A stretch of 64,000 nucleotides of DNA from Pseudomonadota bacterium (GCA_023391815.1 JAEWAF010000097.1:62001-126000); one strand, 5' to 3'; positions 46,064 through 56,011 are shown, numbered from the stretch's first letter. Notes: generated by a model not told the origin, from the sequence alone. A program made the numbers and translations.

Positions 46064-47458
46064 CTACTCCGACCAGCCGCCGCCCAGCGCCTTGTACAGA
46101 GTCACGGTATTGGTGAGCTTCTGGAGCCGGGCGTCGATCAAGCCTTGTTGGGCGGTGTAGAGGGAGCGTTGCGAGTCGAGGACGTCGAGGTAGCTGTCCA
46201 CGCCGCGATCGAAGCGGGCCTGCGACAGACGGAAGCTGGTGGAGCTGGCTTCGACGAGCGACTCGCGGGCGGCGAGCTGGTCGCCGAGCGTGTTGCGTTC
46301 GGAGAGAGCGTCGGCCACTTCGCGGAAGGCGGTCTGAATGGCGTGCTCGTAGCGAGCGACTTCGATCTGGCGGCCGACATGCGCCGCGTCGAGGTTGGCG
46401 CGATTGGCGCCGCCCGAGAACAGCGGGATGTTGATCTGGGGTACGAAGCTCCACGCGCCGGAGCCGTCGGCGAAAAGTCCGTTGAGATCGTTGCTACTGG
46501 TGCCGGCCGCGCCGGTCAGCGTGATGCGAGGATAGAAAGCCGCACGCGCCGCGCCGATGTTGAAGTTCGCCGCTTTGAGCTCGTGCTCGGCCTGAAGAAT
46601 GTCGGGCCGTCGAGTCAGCAGATCCGAAGGCAAGCCGGCCGGCAATTCAGCGACGGTGCTGACGGTGTCGCTCAACGACACAGGCGTGAGATGTTCCGGC
46701 AGGGCAGTGCCGAGCAGTAACACGAGCGCGTTACGATCTTGAGCGATCAGTCTGGTGTAGGTCGCGACATTCACGCGCGCCGTATCGACGCTCGTTTGAA
46801 TCTGTCGCAACGTCAGCTCGGACGCGCTGCCCAGCTGAAACCGCCGCTTGGTCAAATCGTAACTTTCGCTCTGACTCTTCAACGTCCGTTGAGCGAGCGC
46901 GAGTTGCTCCAGATCCGCCGCCCAAGTGAGATAGGCAGTGGCAACCTCCGCGATCAGGCTGATCTGCGTCGCCTTGCGCGCTTCACCGGTGGCGAGAAAG
47001 GTCTCGAGTGCCTGGCCATTCAGACTGCGCACACGGCCGAACAGATCCAGCTCATAAGCGCTCATCGCGATGTTCGCGTTGAATTGCCGCATCGTCATCG
47101 CGGCGCCGGTTTGTGACACGCTCGCAGGAACACGGCTCACGCTCTCGCTGCCCACCGCATCGATCTGCGGAAGGCTCTGCGACCGCTGGATCCGATACTG
47201 CGCGCGTGCCTGATCGATGTTGAGAATGGCGACGCGCAGATCCCGGTTGTTAGCGAGCGCCAGATCGATCAGTTCCCGCAGTTTCGGATCGGCGTAGAAC
47301 TCGCGCCACTGAATGTCGGCGATGGTCGAGCTCGAGCTGCCCGCATCCGGAAACTCCGCCGCCACGGGCGCGGCGGGGCGTTCATACGTGGGAGCCATCG
47401 TGCAACCGGTCAGCCACGAGGCCGCCACGGCGCCGATCAAGAACTTGCTGTAACTCAT
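46064..47458 (-). CDS. RND efflux outer-membrane factor (OprM/NodT type)
   Basis: 464 residues from ATG 47458. The lipobox ending WLTGC predicts a lipid-anchored outer membrane channel protein. TolC/OEP repeats are seen in each half: REFYADPKLRELIDLALANNRDLRVAI and its later equivalent, with DLLTRRPDILQAEHELKAANFNIGAARAAFYP. Forms the exit duct for the pump encoded directly upstream; the gap is one base. Last gene of the minus-strand efflux operon, followed by the tRNA-Thr. Confidence 0.92.
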   Translation of the reverse strand: MSYSKFLIGAVAASWLTGCTMAPTYERPAAPVAAEFPDAGSSSSTIADIQWREFYADPKLRELIDLALANNRDLRVAILNIDQARAQYRIQRSQSLPQIDAVGSESVSRVPASVSQTGAAMTMRQFNANIAMSAYELDLFGRVRSLNGQALETFLATGEARKATQISLIAEVATAYLTWAADLEQLALAQRTLKSQSESYDLTKRRFQLGSASELTLRQIQTSVDTARVNVATYTRLIAQDRNALVLLLGTALPEHLTPVSLSDTVSTVAELPAGLPSDLLTRRPDILQAEHELKAANFNIGAARAAFYPRITLTGAAGTSSNDLNGLFADGSGAWSFVPQINIPLFSGGANRANLDAAHVGRQIEVARYEHAIQTAFREVADALSERNTLGDQLAARESLVEASSTSFRLSQARFDRGVDSYLDVLDSQRSLYTAQQGLIDARLQKLTNTVTLYKALGGGWSE

Positions 47459-47459
47459 A

Positions 47460-50400
47460 TCAATGCGTCTCCGCCGGAGAGGCGAGGGCCAGGGGCGCAT
47501 CGCTCCGCGGAGCGGGGCGGCGCGAGAACACTTTCATCACGACGACGAACAGCAGCGGCACGAAGAAGATCGCGAGCACCGTGCCCGAGATCATGCCGCC
47601 GATCACGGCCGAACCCAGCGCGCTCCGAGCGCCAGCGCCGGCGCCGGTGCTGAGCATCAGCGGCAACGCGCCGAGTATGAATGCGAGCGAGGTCATGAGG
47701 ATCGGTCGCAATCGCATCCGAGCTGCCGTCACCGCGGCTTCGATCAAGGCAGTGCCGCGGCCATACAGATCCTTCGCGAACTCGACGATCAGAATCGCGT
47801 TCTTCGATGCGAGGCCGATGGTCGTGAGCAAGCCGACCTGGAAATAAACATCGTTCATCTTCCACATCAGGATCGCGGCGACGAGCGCGCCGAGCACGCC
47901 GAGCGGCACGACGAGAATGACGGAGAGAGGAATCGCCCAGCTCTCATACAACGCCGCGAGACATAGGAACACGACCGCGATCGACAGCGTGTAAAGCATC
48001 AGCGTCTGCGAGCCCGCCTCACGTTCCTGCAACGACACGCCGGTCCATTCGAAGCCGATGCCCGCAGGCAACTCCTTCACATGACGTTCGACGATGTCCA
48101 TCGCTTCGCCGCTCGACGCCGCGCCCGGCATCGCCATGCCGAGGATCTCGACAGAGGGCACGCCGTTGTAACGTTCGAGTCGCGGCGAGCCGGACGTCCA
48201 TTCGGTGCGTGAGAACGCGCTGAACGGCACCATGTCGCCGGTGGCGTTGCGCACGTACCAGCGATTGATGTCCTCCGGCAGCATGCGATACGGCGCGTCG
48301 GCCTGCATGAACACTTTCTTCACACGACCGCGATCGATGAAGTCGTTGACGTACACGCTGCCCCACGCGCTGGAGAACGTGTCGTTGATGTCGGCGAGCG
48401 ACAAGCCCATCGCGCCGGCCTTGTGAGTATCGATTTCCAGGCGCAGCTCGGGCGTGTCTTCCTGCCCGTTCGGTCGCACGCCGACCAGCGCACGTTCCTG
48501 ACTGAGCGCGCCGAGCAGCTGATTGCGAGCTTGAATCAGCGCCTCGTGGCCGAGATTGGCGCGATCTTGCAGCATCAGATCGAAGCCGCTGGCATTGCCC
48601 AGTTCGGTCACGGCCGGAGGCGCGAAAGCGAACACCTGCGCATCTTGAATGGTCGCGAAATACTGCGAGGCTTTGGCGACCACCGCGCCGATCTGCTGAT
48701 CCGGGCGCGTACGCTCGTCCCAAGGGCGCAGCTTGATGAACGCCATGCCGGTGTTCTGTCCGCCACCCGCGAAACTGAAGCCCGCGACGGTGAGCACGGA
48801 TTCCACCGAGTCTTTCTGATCCTCGAGCACATGGCGCTCGACTTGTTTGATCACTTCCAGCGTGCGGTCCTGGGTGGCGCCGGGCGGCAACTGCACGATC
48901 GCGAAGATCGTGCCCTGATCTTCATCCGGCAAGAATCCCGTCGGAATCTTCGTGAACACCAGGGCGACGATGCCCACGATCACCGCATACGCAATCATGA
49001 AGCGTCGACGACGATTGAGAATGCCGTGCACGCCGCCTTCGTAACGAGCCGTGCCCTTATCCATCCAACGATTGAACGCACCGAAAAATCCGGTCGTCGC
49101 TCGCGCATGGGAGGGATCAACCGGCTTGAGCAACGTCGCACACAGCGCCGGAGTGAGCACCATCGCGACCAGCACCGAGAGCGTCATCGCCGCGACGATC
49201 GTGATCGAGAACTGACGATAGATGACGCCGGTCGAGCCGCTGAAGAACGCCATGGGCACGAACACCGCGGCGAGTACCAGCGCGACACCGACCAACGCGC
49301 CGGTAATCTGGCTCATCGATTTGCGGGTGGCCTCACGCGGCGGCAGCCCTTCTTCGGACATCACGCGCTCGACGTTTTCGACGACCACGATGGCGTCGTC
49401 CACGAGCAGACCGATGGCCAACACCATCGCCAGCATCGTGAGCGTGTTGATGGTGAAGCCGAATGCGGCCAGCACACCGAACGTGCCGAGGAGCACGACC
49501 GGCACGGCTATCGTCGGGATCAGCGTCGCGCGGAAGTTCTGCAGGAACAGATACATCACCAGGAACACCAGCACGATGGCTTCGACCAGGGTCTTGACCA
49601 CTTCCTGGATGGAGATCCGCACGAACGGTGTGGAGTCGTACGGTTTGACGACTTCCAGGCCTTGCGGGAAAAACGGACGCAGTTCCTCGACCTTGGCATC
49701 GATGGCTTGGATCGTGTCGAGCGCGTTCGCGCCAGTGGCGAGCTTCAGTGCGAGGCCGGCGGTCGGCTTGCCGTTATAACGACCCTGACTGATATAGGCT
49801 TCGCTGCCCAACTCGATGCGCGCGACGTCGCGCAAGCGAACTTGCGAGCCGTCGGTCTGCGTACGCAGCAGGATATCTTCGAACTGTTCGGCAGTACGCA
49901 GACGCGTCTGCGCAGTGATCGTCGCGTTCAGCTGCTGACCGGCGACGGCGGGCAGGCCGCCCAACTGACCGGCGGACACCTGCGCGTTCTGTGCCCTGAT
50001 GGCGTTCCTCACATCCAGCGCGGTGAGGTGATAGTTGTTGAGCTTGCTCGGGTCCAGCCAGATGCGCATGGAGTACTGCGCGCCGAACAACTGCGTATCG
50101 CCGACGCCTTCCACGCGGCTCAGCGCATCTTGAACGTTGGCAGCGACATAGTCGTTCAGATCGGCCGCGCTCATGCTGCCGTCCTTCGAGACGAACGCCA
50201 GCACGCTCACGAAATTCTTCACCGCCTTGGCGACGGTGAGACCTTGACGCTGCACTTCTTCCGGCAGCGATGCGGTCGCGAGCGAGAGCTTGTTCTGAAC
50301 CTGGACCTGCGCCGTATCCGGGTCGGTGCCGTTCTCGAAGGTCAGCGTGATGGTCACCAGGCCCGAGGACTCGCTGGTCGAGGACATGTAAGCGAGTCGA

Positions 50401-50618
50401 TCGAGCCCTTTCATCTTTTGCTCGATCACTTGCGTCACGGTGTCTTCGACGGTCTTCGCCGACGCGCCGGGATAGTTCGCGGTGATCGAGATCGCCGGCG
50501 GCGCGATATCGGGGTACTGGGCGATAGGTAACGTGGTGACCGCCAGCGTACCGGCGAGCATCACGATGATCGCGATGACCCAGGCGAAGACAGGACGGTC
50601 GATGAAAAAGCGGACCAT
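47460..50618 (-). CDS. RND multidrug efflux transporter (AcrB/MexB family)
   Basis: 1052 residues, the usual size for HAE1-type pumps. N-terminal RFFIDRPVFAWVIAIIVMLAG, the proton-relay pair Asp-Asp in LVDDAIVVVENVERVM, and the Lys in ASKNAILIVEFAK of the second half are all present. Two large periplasmic loops with LPEEVQRQGLTVAK and PPAVTELGNASGFD-type segments fit the drug-binding porter domain. Exports drugs or metabolites out of the inner membrane and periplasm. In an operon with adaptor and outer-membrane factor, under control of the divergent TetR gene. Confidence 0.95.
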   Translation of the reverse strand: MVRFFIDRPVFAWVIAIIVMLAGTLAVTTLPIAQYPDIAPPAISITANYPGASAKTVEDTVTQVIEQKMKGLDRLAYMSSTSESSGLVTITLTFENGTDPDTAQVQVQNKLSLATASLPEEVQRQGLTVAKAVKNFVSVLAFVSKDGSMSAADLNDYVAANVQDALSRVEGVGDTQLFGAQYSMRIWLDPSKLNNYHLTALDVRNAIRAQNAQVSAGQLGGLPAVAGQQLNATITAQTRLRTAEQFEDILLRTQTDGSQVRLRDVARIELGSEAYISQGRYNGKPTAGLALKLATGANALDTIQAIDAKVEELRPFFPQGLEVVKPYDSTPFVRISIQEVVKTLVEAIVLVFLVMYLFLQNFRATLIPTIAVPVVLLGTFGVLAAFGFTINTLTMLAMVLAIGLLVDDAIVVVENVERVMSEEGLPPREATRKSMSQITGALVGVALVLAAVFVPMAFFSGSTGVIYRQFSITIVAAMTLSVLVAMVLTPALCATLLKPVDPSHARATTGFFGAFNRWMDKGTARYEGGVHGILNRRRRFMIAYAVIVGIVALVFTKIPTGFLPDEDQGTIFAIVQLPPGATQDRTLEVIKQVERHVLEDQKDSVESVLTVAGFSFAGGGQNTGMAFIKLRPWDERTRPDQQIGAVVAKASQYFATIQDAQVFAFAPPAVTELGNASGFDLMLQDRANLGHEALIQARNQLLGALSQERALVGVRPNGQEDTPELRLEIDTHKAGAMGLSLADINDTFSSAWGSVYVNDFIDRGRVKKVFMQADAPYRMLPEDINRWYVRNATGDMVPFSAFSRTEWTSGSPRLERYNGVPSVEILGMAMPGAASSGEAMDIVERHVKELPAGIGFEWTGVSLQEREAGSQTLMLYTLSIAVVFLCLAALYESWAIPLSVILVVPLGVLGALVAAILMWKMNDVYFQVGLLTTIGLASKNAILIVEFAKDLYGRGTALIEAAVTAARMRLRPILMTSLAFILGALPLMLSTGAGAGARSALGSAVIGGMISGTVLAIFFVPLLFVVVMKVFSRRPAPRSDAPLALASPAETH

Positions 50619-50636
50619 GGTGATTCTCTGATTCGG

Positions 50637-51818
50637 TTACGGCGCGACGCGCGAAGCGAGTTGTTCACCCTCGCCGGCGGACGGTCGATAAGGAATGGCT
50701 TCGACGAGCGCGCCGGGGTGCACTTTCTGATGGCCGGACACGACCAGCACATCGCCGGCTTGCAGGCCGCCAGTGACCAACCATTGATTGCCGATGGCGC
50801 GCTGGGTGAGCAGATCGCGCTGTTGAACTTTGCCGTCCGCGCCGACCACGTAAGCGTGCGGCTTGCCAGTGGCGTCGCGGCTCACCGCTTGCTGAGGCAC
50901 CAGCAGCGCTTGTGACATCGTGCCTTCTTCGATCACCGCGCGCACGTACAGGTTGGGTAGCAATTCGCCGTCGGGATTCGGGAACTCCGCTCTCAGTGTC
51001 ACGGAGCCGGTGTTCGGATCCACGGTGACATCGGAGAACTGCAACTTGCCTTCGAGCGGATACGTCGTGCCGTCATCGAACACGAGCTTCACTTTCGCCG
51101 TGCCATCGCCGAGTTGGCCCTGCGCGATGGCGCGCTTCAGCTGAAGCACGGTGTTGCTCGACTGCGTGACATCCACATACATGGGATCGAGCTGCTGAAC
51201 GGTCGCAAGCGCGGCGCTTTGATTGGCGGTCACGAGCGCGCCGGCAGTGACGGACGATTTGCCGATCCGACCCGTGATCGGCGACGTCACACGTGTGTAA
51301 GCGAGATCGATTCGCGCGGTTTCCAACGCGGCGCGAGCGGATGCGACTTCAGCATTCGCTTGTAACAACGCCGCGTCCGCATCGTCCGCGTCCTGCTGGC
51401 TGACCGCATTGATTGCCTTGAGCTCGCGATAACGTTCCGCCTTGAGGCGCGTGGTGTGTTGATTCGCTTGCGCCTTCGCGAGTGCGGCTTCGGCGCTGTC
51501 GAGCGCTGCTCGATAGGTGGCGGGATCGATCTGATAGAGCAGATCGCCTTTATTGACGGTGCTGCCTTCAACGAACTTTCGCGATTGCAGGATGCCCGTG
51601 ACCTGAGGCCGGACATCGGCAACCAATACGGCGCTGGTGCGGCCGGGCAATTCAGTTGTGAGAACCACGGGCTGCGGCTGCACGACCACCGTGCTCACCT
51701 TCGGTGTTCCTTGGGCAGTGGGGCCGTGGCCCATCGGCGGTTTACCGCAGGCAGTCAACACAGCCATGCCGATCAGGCTGAGCGCAGCGGCCAGAGATGC
51801 GCGGTGGGGGCGAGTCAT
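50637..51818 (-). CDS. RND efflux periplasmic adaptor (AcrA/MexA family)
   Basis: 393 residues from ATG 51818. Lipobox VLTACG; then the biotinyl-lipoyl half-motif LPGRTSAVLVADVRPQVTG, a helical hairpin (YRAALDSAEAALAKAQANQ through VASARAALETARIDLAYTRV), and a beta-barrel end with VPQQAVSRDATGKPHAYVVG. Links the pump to the outer-membrane duct. First gene of the operon; its promoter region is shared with the TetR gene. Confidence 0.93.
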   Translation of the reverse strand: MTRPHRASLAAALSLIGMAVLTACGKPPMGHGPTAQGTPKVSTVVVQPQPVVLTTELPGRTSAVLVADVRPQVTGILQSRKFVEGSTVNKGDLLYQIDPATYRAALDSAEAALAKAQANQHTTRLKAERYRELKAINAVSQQDADDADAALLQANAEVASARAALETARIDLAYTRVTSPITGRIGKSSVTAGALVTANQSAALATVQQLDPMYVDVTQSSNTVLQLKRAIAQGQLGDGTAKVKLVFDDGTTYPLEGKLQFSDVTVDPNTGSVTLRAEFPNPDGELLPNLYVRAVIEEGTMSQALLVPQQAVSRDATGKPHAYVVGADGKVQQRDLLTQRAIGNQWLVTGGLQAGDVLVVSGHQKVHPGALVEAIPYRPSAGEGEQLASRVAP

Positions 51819-51846
51819 GACGGGCTCCAAACGAAAGCAAAAGCGT

Positions 51847-51914
51847 ACTGTACGGTTCAGTTTAGAATTGACAGTCGCAGTGCGTCAAGCAAAAATGTAC
51901 ACCTCGGTTCAGTT
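51847..51914. promoter_or_regulatory. Overlapping divergent promoters and TetR operator
   Basis: ACTGTACGGTTCAGT at 51847-51861 is a near-perfect palindrome (six of seven pairs). CGGTTCAGTT within it recurs at 51905-51914, 52 bases or about five helical turns away. Plus-strand TTGACA (51868) -N17-AAAAAT (51891) would serve the TetR gene, and minus-strand TTGACG (51883-51888) -N18-TAAACT (51859-51864) the adaptor gene. The promoters face each other through the same DNA, and the palindrome covers the adaptor -10. Confidence 0.5.
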
Positions 51915-51930
51915 ATGTGATGGGGTCGAC

Positions 51931-52539
51931 ATGAAGGTCCGTACCGACGCCAAGCGCGATGAAATCATTGAAATCGCAAGGAAAACCTTCCTCGAGCTGG
52001 GCTATGAGCGGGCTTCGATGGCGGAAATCGCGAACCGGTTGGGCGGTTCGAAGGCGACCTTGTACGGATACTTTCCGTCCAAGGAGGCGCTGTTCCTGGC
52101 GATCGTGAACAAGCTGGCCGAGCAATATGTGTCGCCGGCGGTGCAGCGGCTCGAAGAGAGCGGCGAGGACGAGGTGCGTGAGGCGTTACAGCGCTTCGGC
52201 GAGCAGTTTCTCAAGATCATTTGCGATCCCGAGGCGGTGGCGGCTTTTCGCGTGGTCATCAGCGAAGCCGCGCACTCCGATATCGGCGAGTCGTTCTTCG
52301 AGACGGGGCCGAAGCGCACGATCGAAGCGGTCGGGCGCTATCTCGCCGGCGCAATGGATCGGAATCAACTGCGCCGCGCGGACCCCGAGATCGCCGCTCA
52401 GCATCTGACGGCGCTGATCGCGCACGGCGAGCCGTGGCATCAATATTTCTTACGCAAAACGCCCAGCCCCACGCCGCTCCAGATCAAACGCATGGTGGAG
52501 CGGGCGCTCGACGTGTTTCTGAACGGCTATAAGGTCTGA
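51931..52539 (+). CDS. TetR/AcrR-family repressor of the efflux operon
   Basis: 202 residues from ATG 51931; an in-frame ATG at 51895 would add 12 residues. N-terminal HTH: DEIIEIARKTFLELGYERA and SMAEIANRLGGSKATLYGYFPSKEALF. The C-terminal ligand domain is helical with RYLAGAMDRNQLRRADPEIA and a TetR_C-type end (IKRMVERALDVFL). Divergent from the pump operon, so it very probably represses it and itself from the shared operator. Confidence 0.92.
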   Translation: MKVRTDAKRDEIIEIARKTFLELGYERASMAEIANRLGGSKATLYGYFPSKEALFLAIVNKLAEQYVSPAVQRLEESGEDEVREALQRFGEQFLKIICDPEAVAAFRVVISEAAHSDIGESFFETGPKRTIEAVGRYLAGAMDRNQLRRADPEIAAQHLTALIAHGEPWHQYFLRKTPSPTPLQIKRMVERALDVFLNGYKV

Positions 52540-53586
52540 CTACGCTTTCCGCGTCAGCTCGCTGATCCAGTTCGTCTCCCAGGTCGCGCCGCCATCCGCG
52601 GACCACGCTTGCTCCCAATGAGCCGAGGTCGGCGTGATGCGTGACCACTGCGAGCGCTCCTTGATCGGCTTACCTTCGAAGACAGCGTCACCGATCAAAG
52701 TTGCGCTGCCGTCCAGGAAGCTGCCGCGCAAGGGCGGGTCGATTCGCGATGGGTCGCGTCCATCCATGTACCAGTTCAGCCATTGCTTGCTGTCGCGATC
52801 GTAGGCGCGAAGACTGACACCGCGATGAATTCCGGCTGGCGCGTTGTAGGTAAGGTCGGTGACGTTGCCGAAGCCTCCGAGCACCGACCGGTTCGTGAGT
52901 GTGTTGTCGAATTCTTCCCACTGCGTGCTGCCGGCGAGTCGTTGTTTGAGACGACGATTGCGGACCTGCCAGCTGCCGACCAGGAAGTCGAAGTCGCGAG
53001 GCGCGTCGTCGAGCCGAGGCAGCGAGGTCGGCTTCGCACTGGTGCGAGTGAAGTAGTTGCGCCAGTTCACTTCCCAGGTCTTGCCGCCGTCGGGCGAGAA
53101 CGATTGTTCCCAGTTCGGACGTTTGCTGTGGAGGTCGAGCCAGCGAAAGCGCACGGTGATCGGCCGGCCTTTGAACGTGTCCTGACCGATGAAGGTGCCG
53201 CTGTCCGATTCCATGCGACCGAGCACGGGCGGATCCAGCCGCGTGGGGTAGCGAGCGTCGAGCCACCAGATAGCCCACTGCCGGGTCGCCGGATCGAAGG
53301 AGCGGATCGAGAGCCCTCGATAGATGCCATCGGGCAGCTCGACGATGTTGTCATCGACGTTGCCGAGCCCCCCGAGCGTTTTCCAGAACACGCTCTTGCC
53401 GTTGAATTCCTGCCAATCGTTATTGCCGGCCAGTCGCTCTTTCAAGCGTCGGTGCCAGACATCCCAGTCGCCGATCAGCCAGTCCCAATCGTGCTCGGGG
53501 CCGACAACACTCTTGTTGCTTGCCGATGCGGAGTAGCTCGCGGCCGTCATTGCCATCGCGAGCATGAGCTCTCTTCGATTCATCAT
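52540..53586 (-). CDS. Exported protein with tandem DUF1579-like repeats
   Basis: 348 residues. Short Tat- or Sec-like leader MNRRELMLAMAMTAASYSASA. Two clear copies of one domain: about 32-175 (HDWDWLIGDWDVWHRRLKERL, GGLGNVDDN, IYRGLSIRSFDP) and about 195-345 (RDFDFLVGSWQVRNRRLKQRL, GGFGNVTDL, IHRGVSLRAYDR), both ending WEQxxSxDGGxTWExNW. The pattern resembles DUF1579, a beta-barrel family of unknown function. Convergent with the TetR gene without a gap. Confidence 0.78.
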   Translation of the reverse strand: MMNRRELMLAMAMTAASYSASASNKSVVGPEHDWDWLIGDWDVWHRRLKERLAGNNDWQEFNGKSVFWKTLGGLGNVDDNIVELPDGIYRGLSIRSFDPATRQWAIWWLDARYPTRLDPPVLGRMESDSGTFIGQDTFKGRPITVRFRWLDLHSKRPNWEQSFSPDGGKTWEVNWRNYFTRTSAKPTSLPRLDDAPRDFDFLVGSWQVRNRRLKQRLAGSTQWEEFDNTLTNRSVLGGFGNVTDLTYNAPAGIHRGVSLRAYDRDSKQWLNWYMDGRDPSRIDPPLRGSFLDGSATLIGDAVFEGKPIKERSQWSRITPTSAHWEQAWSADGGATWETNWISELTRKA

Positions 53587-53689
53587 CGGGGGACATCCTC
53601 ACGTTGTTGTTCCTCACGTGGGCGGATGGTGGCAATACGCGGGCGAGGTTGACCACGCGAAGATCGGGCCTATACCCTAAGGCAAACTT

Positions 53690-54622
53690 ATGGTGTGGGA
53701 TCACCGCTTTCCATCGCTCGCCTCGATCCGTGCCTTCGAGGCCGCGGCCCGGTTGGGCAGTTTTGCCAAGGCGGCTCAGGAGTTGGATACGACCGCAGCG
53801 TCGGTGAGCTATCACGTCCGCCAGCTCGAGCGGCAGATCGGCGTGACGTTGTTCCAGCGTCATCCGCATAAGGTCGAGCTCACCGACCCTGGCGAGCTGA
53901 TCGCCACCGAAGCGATGAATGCGTTCGCGGCCCTGCGCGCCAGCTTCGTTCGCGCCGCCGATCTGGATCAATCGCGCCTGGCGATCACGACGTTGCCGAC
54001 CATCGGCACGAGTTGGCTCACGCCTCGGCTCGGTCGCTTTCGCGCCAGGCATCCGGACATCCACTTCGAGCTGGATTTATCCGCCGACGCGCAGGATCTC
54101 ACCACCGGCCGCTTCGATGCCGCCATTCGCAACGGCCAGGGTCGTTGGCCAGGGCTGCGTGCCACGAAGTTGTTTCCCAGCATCTTCATGCCGTTGTGCA
54201 TTCCTTCGATGAAGCAAGCTGCGGCCAAGCTCGCCGACCCGAAGCGGGCGCGCGAAGTGCCGCTGCTCGGGCGAACGGATTGGTGGACGTTGTGGTACCG
54301 GGCGCTGGGATTCAGCGAAGTCCCCGCGCTGAAGAGCATCGGCACGAACCTCTCGGTCGAGTATCTCGACATCACTCAAGCGCTCGCAGGCGATGGCGTC
54401 GCGATCGGCTCGCCCCTCCTGTTCAAGGCCGAGCTCGACGCAGGTCGGCTGGTGCCCGCGCACGATCTGGTCGCCACCGACGGCCGGGCCTTCTGGTTCA
54501 CCGTGCCAGTGTCGCGCGAGGACAGCCGCAAAATCAGCCGGTTTCGTGACTGGCTCCTTGATGAAGCGGCGGCCGCACGCGATTCGGCCGCCGAGTTCAT
54601 TCGCCGCGCGAAGGCCGGCTGA
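53690..54622 (+). CDS. LysR-family transcriptional regulator (GcvA-like)
   Basis: 310 residues from ATG 53690. HTH: ASIRAFEAAARLGSFAKAAQELDTTAASVSYHV and RQLERQIGVTLFQRHPHKVELT. The effector-binding half begins near residue 90 with SRLAITTLPTIGTSWLTPRL, as in GcvA/AmpR-type regulators. It lies upstream of and in the same orientation as the sugar transporter gene (71 bases apart), which may be one of its targets. Confidence 0.9.
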   Translation: MVWDHRFPSLASIRAFEAAARLGSFAKAAQELDTTAASVSYHVRQLERQIGVTLFQRHPHKVELTDPGELIATEAMNAFAALRASFVRAADLDQSRLAITTLPTIGTSWLTPRLGRFRARHPDIHFELDLSADAQDLTTGRFDAAIRNGQGRWPGLRATKLFPSIFMPLCIPSMKQAAAKLADPKRAREVPLLGRTDWWTLWYRALGFSEVPALKSIGTNLSVEYLDITQALAGDGVAIGSPLLFKAELDAGRLVPAHDLVATDGRAFWFTVPVSREDSRKISRFRDWLLDEAAAARDSAAEFIRRAKAG

Positions 54623-54693
54623 CGGCGGCTGTTGCTGGCGGGCCGGGGACCTGGGCTATACTCAGACAATTCGCCCGCCCCTCGGAGCAGCTC

Positions 54694-56004
54694 ATGGCGT
54701 CACCCGTGTCTTCTCTTTCGGCCAGCCCCAGCGCCGGCATCACCAGCACGCAGAAGTCGGCGCTCACGCTGCTGGCCAGTCTGTTCTTCATGTGGGGCTT
54801 CATCACGGTCATCAACAACACGTTGCTGCCCCATCTGCGGTCCGTGTTCGACTTGACCTACACGCAGACGACCTGGATCGAGTCGGTCTGGTTCATCGCT
54901 TACTTCGTCGCGTCCATTCCCGCGGCCAAGCTGATCGAGCGTATCGGCTACAAGTACTCGATGGTGGTTGGACTGATGATCATGGCGGTCGGCGCGCTGC
55001 TGATGATTCCGGCGGCGAGGATTCCTTCTTATGGAGTCGTGCTCACGGCGTTGTTCATCATCGCGGCGGGTATCACGTTGCTTCAGGTCGCGGCGAATCC
55101 GTATGTCGCGGTCATCGGTCCGGCGGAAACCGCATCCTCACGTTTGAATCTGGTGCAGGCGTTCAACTCCATGGGCACGACGTTCGCGCCCCTGTTCGGC
55201 GGCTATTTGATTCTGAGCCGCAGCGCCTCGGGCAATGTCGAAGGCGGCGCCGCTGTCTTGACGATGGAGCAGCGGCTGGCCGACGCGCAGTCGGTGCAGC
55301 TGCCTTACTTCATCGTGGCGATGGTGCTCGTCGTACTGGCGGTAGTGATCGCTCGTTACAAATTGCCGGACCTCGATGCCGCCACGCGCCGCCTCGATGC
55401 CGCGGATCGCAAGAACCATTCGTTGTGGAAACATCGCAATCTGCTGCTGGGCATTCCCGCGATCTTCATTTATCTGATCGCGGAGATCGGCGTCAGCAAC
55501 CTGTTCATCAACTTCGTGTCCTCGCCCGACATCGGCAACCTGACGCATGCTCAGGCGTCGAACTATCTGTTCCTGCTCTGGGGCGGCATGATGGTCGGCC
55601 GCTTCGCAGGCAGTCAGCTGATGCGGAAGTTCGCGGCTGAGAACGTGCTGGCGTGGGCGGCGACGGGTGCCTTCATCGTCATGATGCTCACCGTGCTCGC
55701 GAGCGGGAAGGTCGCCATGTGGAGCCTGATTTCCGTGGGCCTGTTCCACTCCATCATGTTTCCCACCATCTTCACGCTCGGCATTCGCGGTCTCGGCCCG
55801 CTGACCGAAGAAGGCTCCGGCCTGCTGATCATGGCGATCGCCGGCGGCGCGCTAGTGGTCGTGCAAGGGCGGCTCGCCGACATGTTCGGTTTGCAGTTGT
55901 CGTTCCTGCTGACCGCGGTCTGCGAGTTGTACGTTCTGTTCTATGCGGTGTGGGGCTGCAAGGTGACGTCAGCCGAACCGGAACAGCATCTGACCGCCCG
56001 GTGA
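54694..56004 (+). CDS. Sugar MFS transporter, FucP-like
   Basis: 436 residues, 12 membrane helices. The opening SLFFMWGFITVINNTLLPHL, then YFVASIPAAKLIERIGYKYS and LQVAANPYVAVIGP with SRLNLVQAFNSMGTTFAP are the hallmark motifs of the FucP fucose/glucose-galactose:proton symporter family. Takes up a hexose or related sugar. Downstream of a LysR gene; convergent with the cyclodeaminase homologue seven bases on. Confidence 0.92.
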   Translation: MASPVSSLSASPSAGITSTQKSALTLLASLFFMWGFITVINNTLLPHLRSVFDLTYTQTTWIESVWFIAYFVASIPAAKLIERIGYKYSMVVGLMIMAVGALLMIPAARIPSYGVVLTALFIIAAGITLLQVAANPYVAVIGPAETASSRLNLVQAFNSMGTTFAPLFGGYLILSRSASGNVEGGAAVLTMEQRLADAQSVQLPYFIVAMVLVVLAVVIARYKLPDLDAATRRLDAADRKNHSLWKHRNLLLGIPAIFIYLIAEIGVSNLFINFVSSPDIGNLTHAQASNYLFLLWGGMMVGRFAGSQLMRKFAAENVLAWAATGAFIVMMLTVLASGKVAMWSLISVGLFHSIMFPTIFTLGIRGLGPLTEEGSGLLIMAIAGGALVVVQGRLADMFGLQLSFLLTAVCELYVLFYAVWGCKVTSAEPEQHLTAR

Positions 56005-56011
56005 CGGAACA

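Noticed and set aside
48423..50531. 702-codon open frame opposite the RND transporter
   Set aside because: It runs antisense through the whole pump gene and has a His/Asp/Arg-rich, repeat-like composition without domain features; it is the usual shadow of GC-rich coding DNA.
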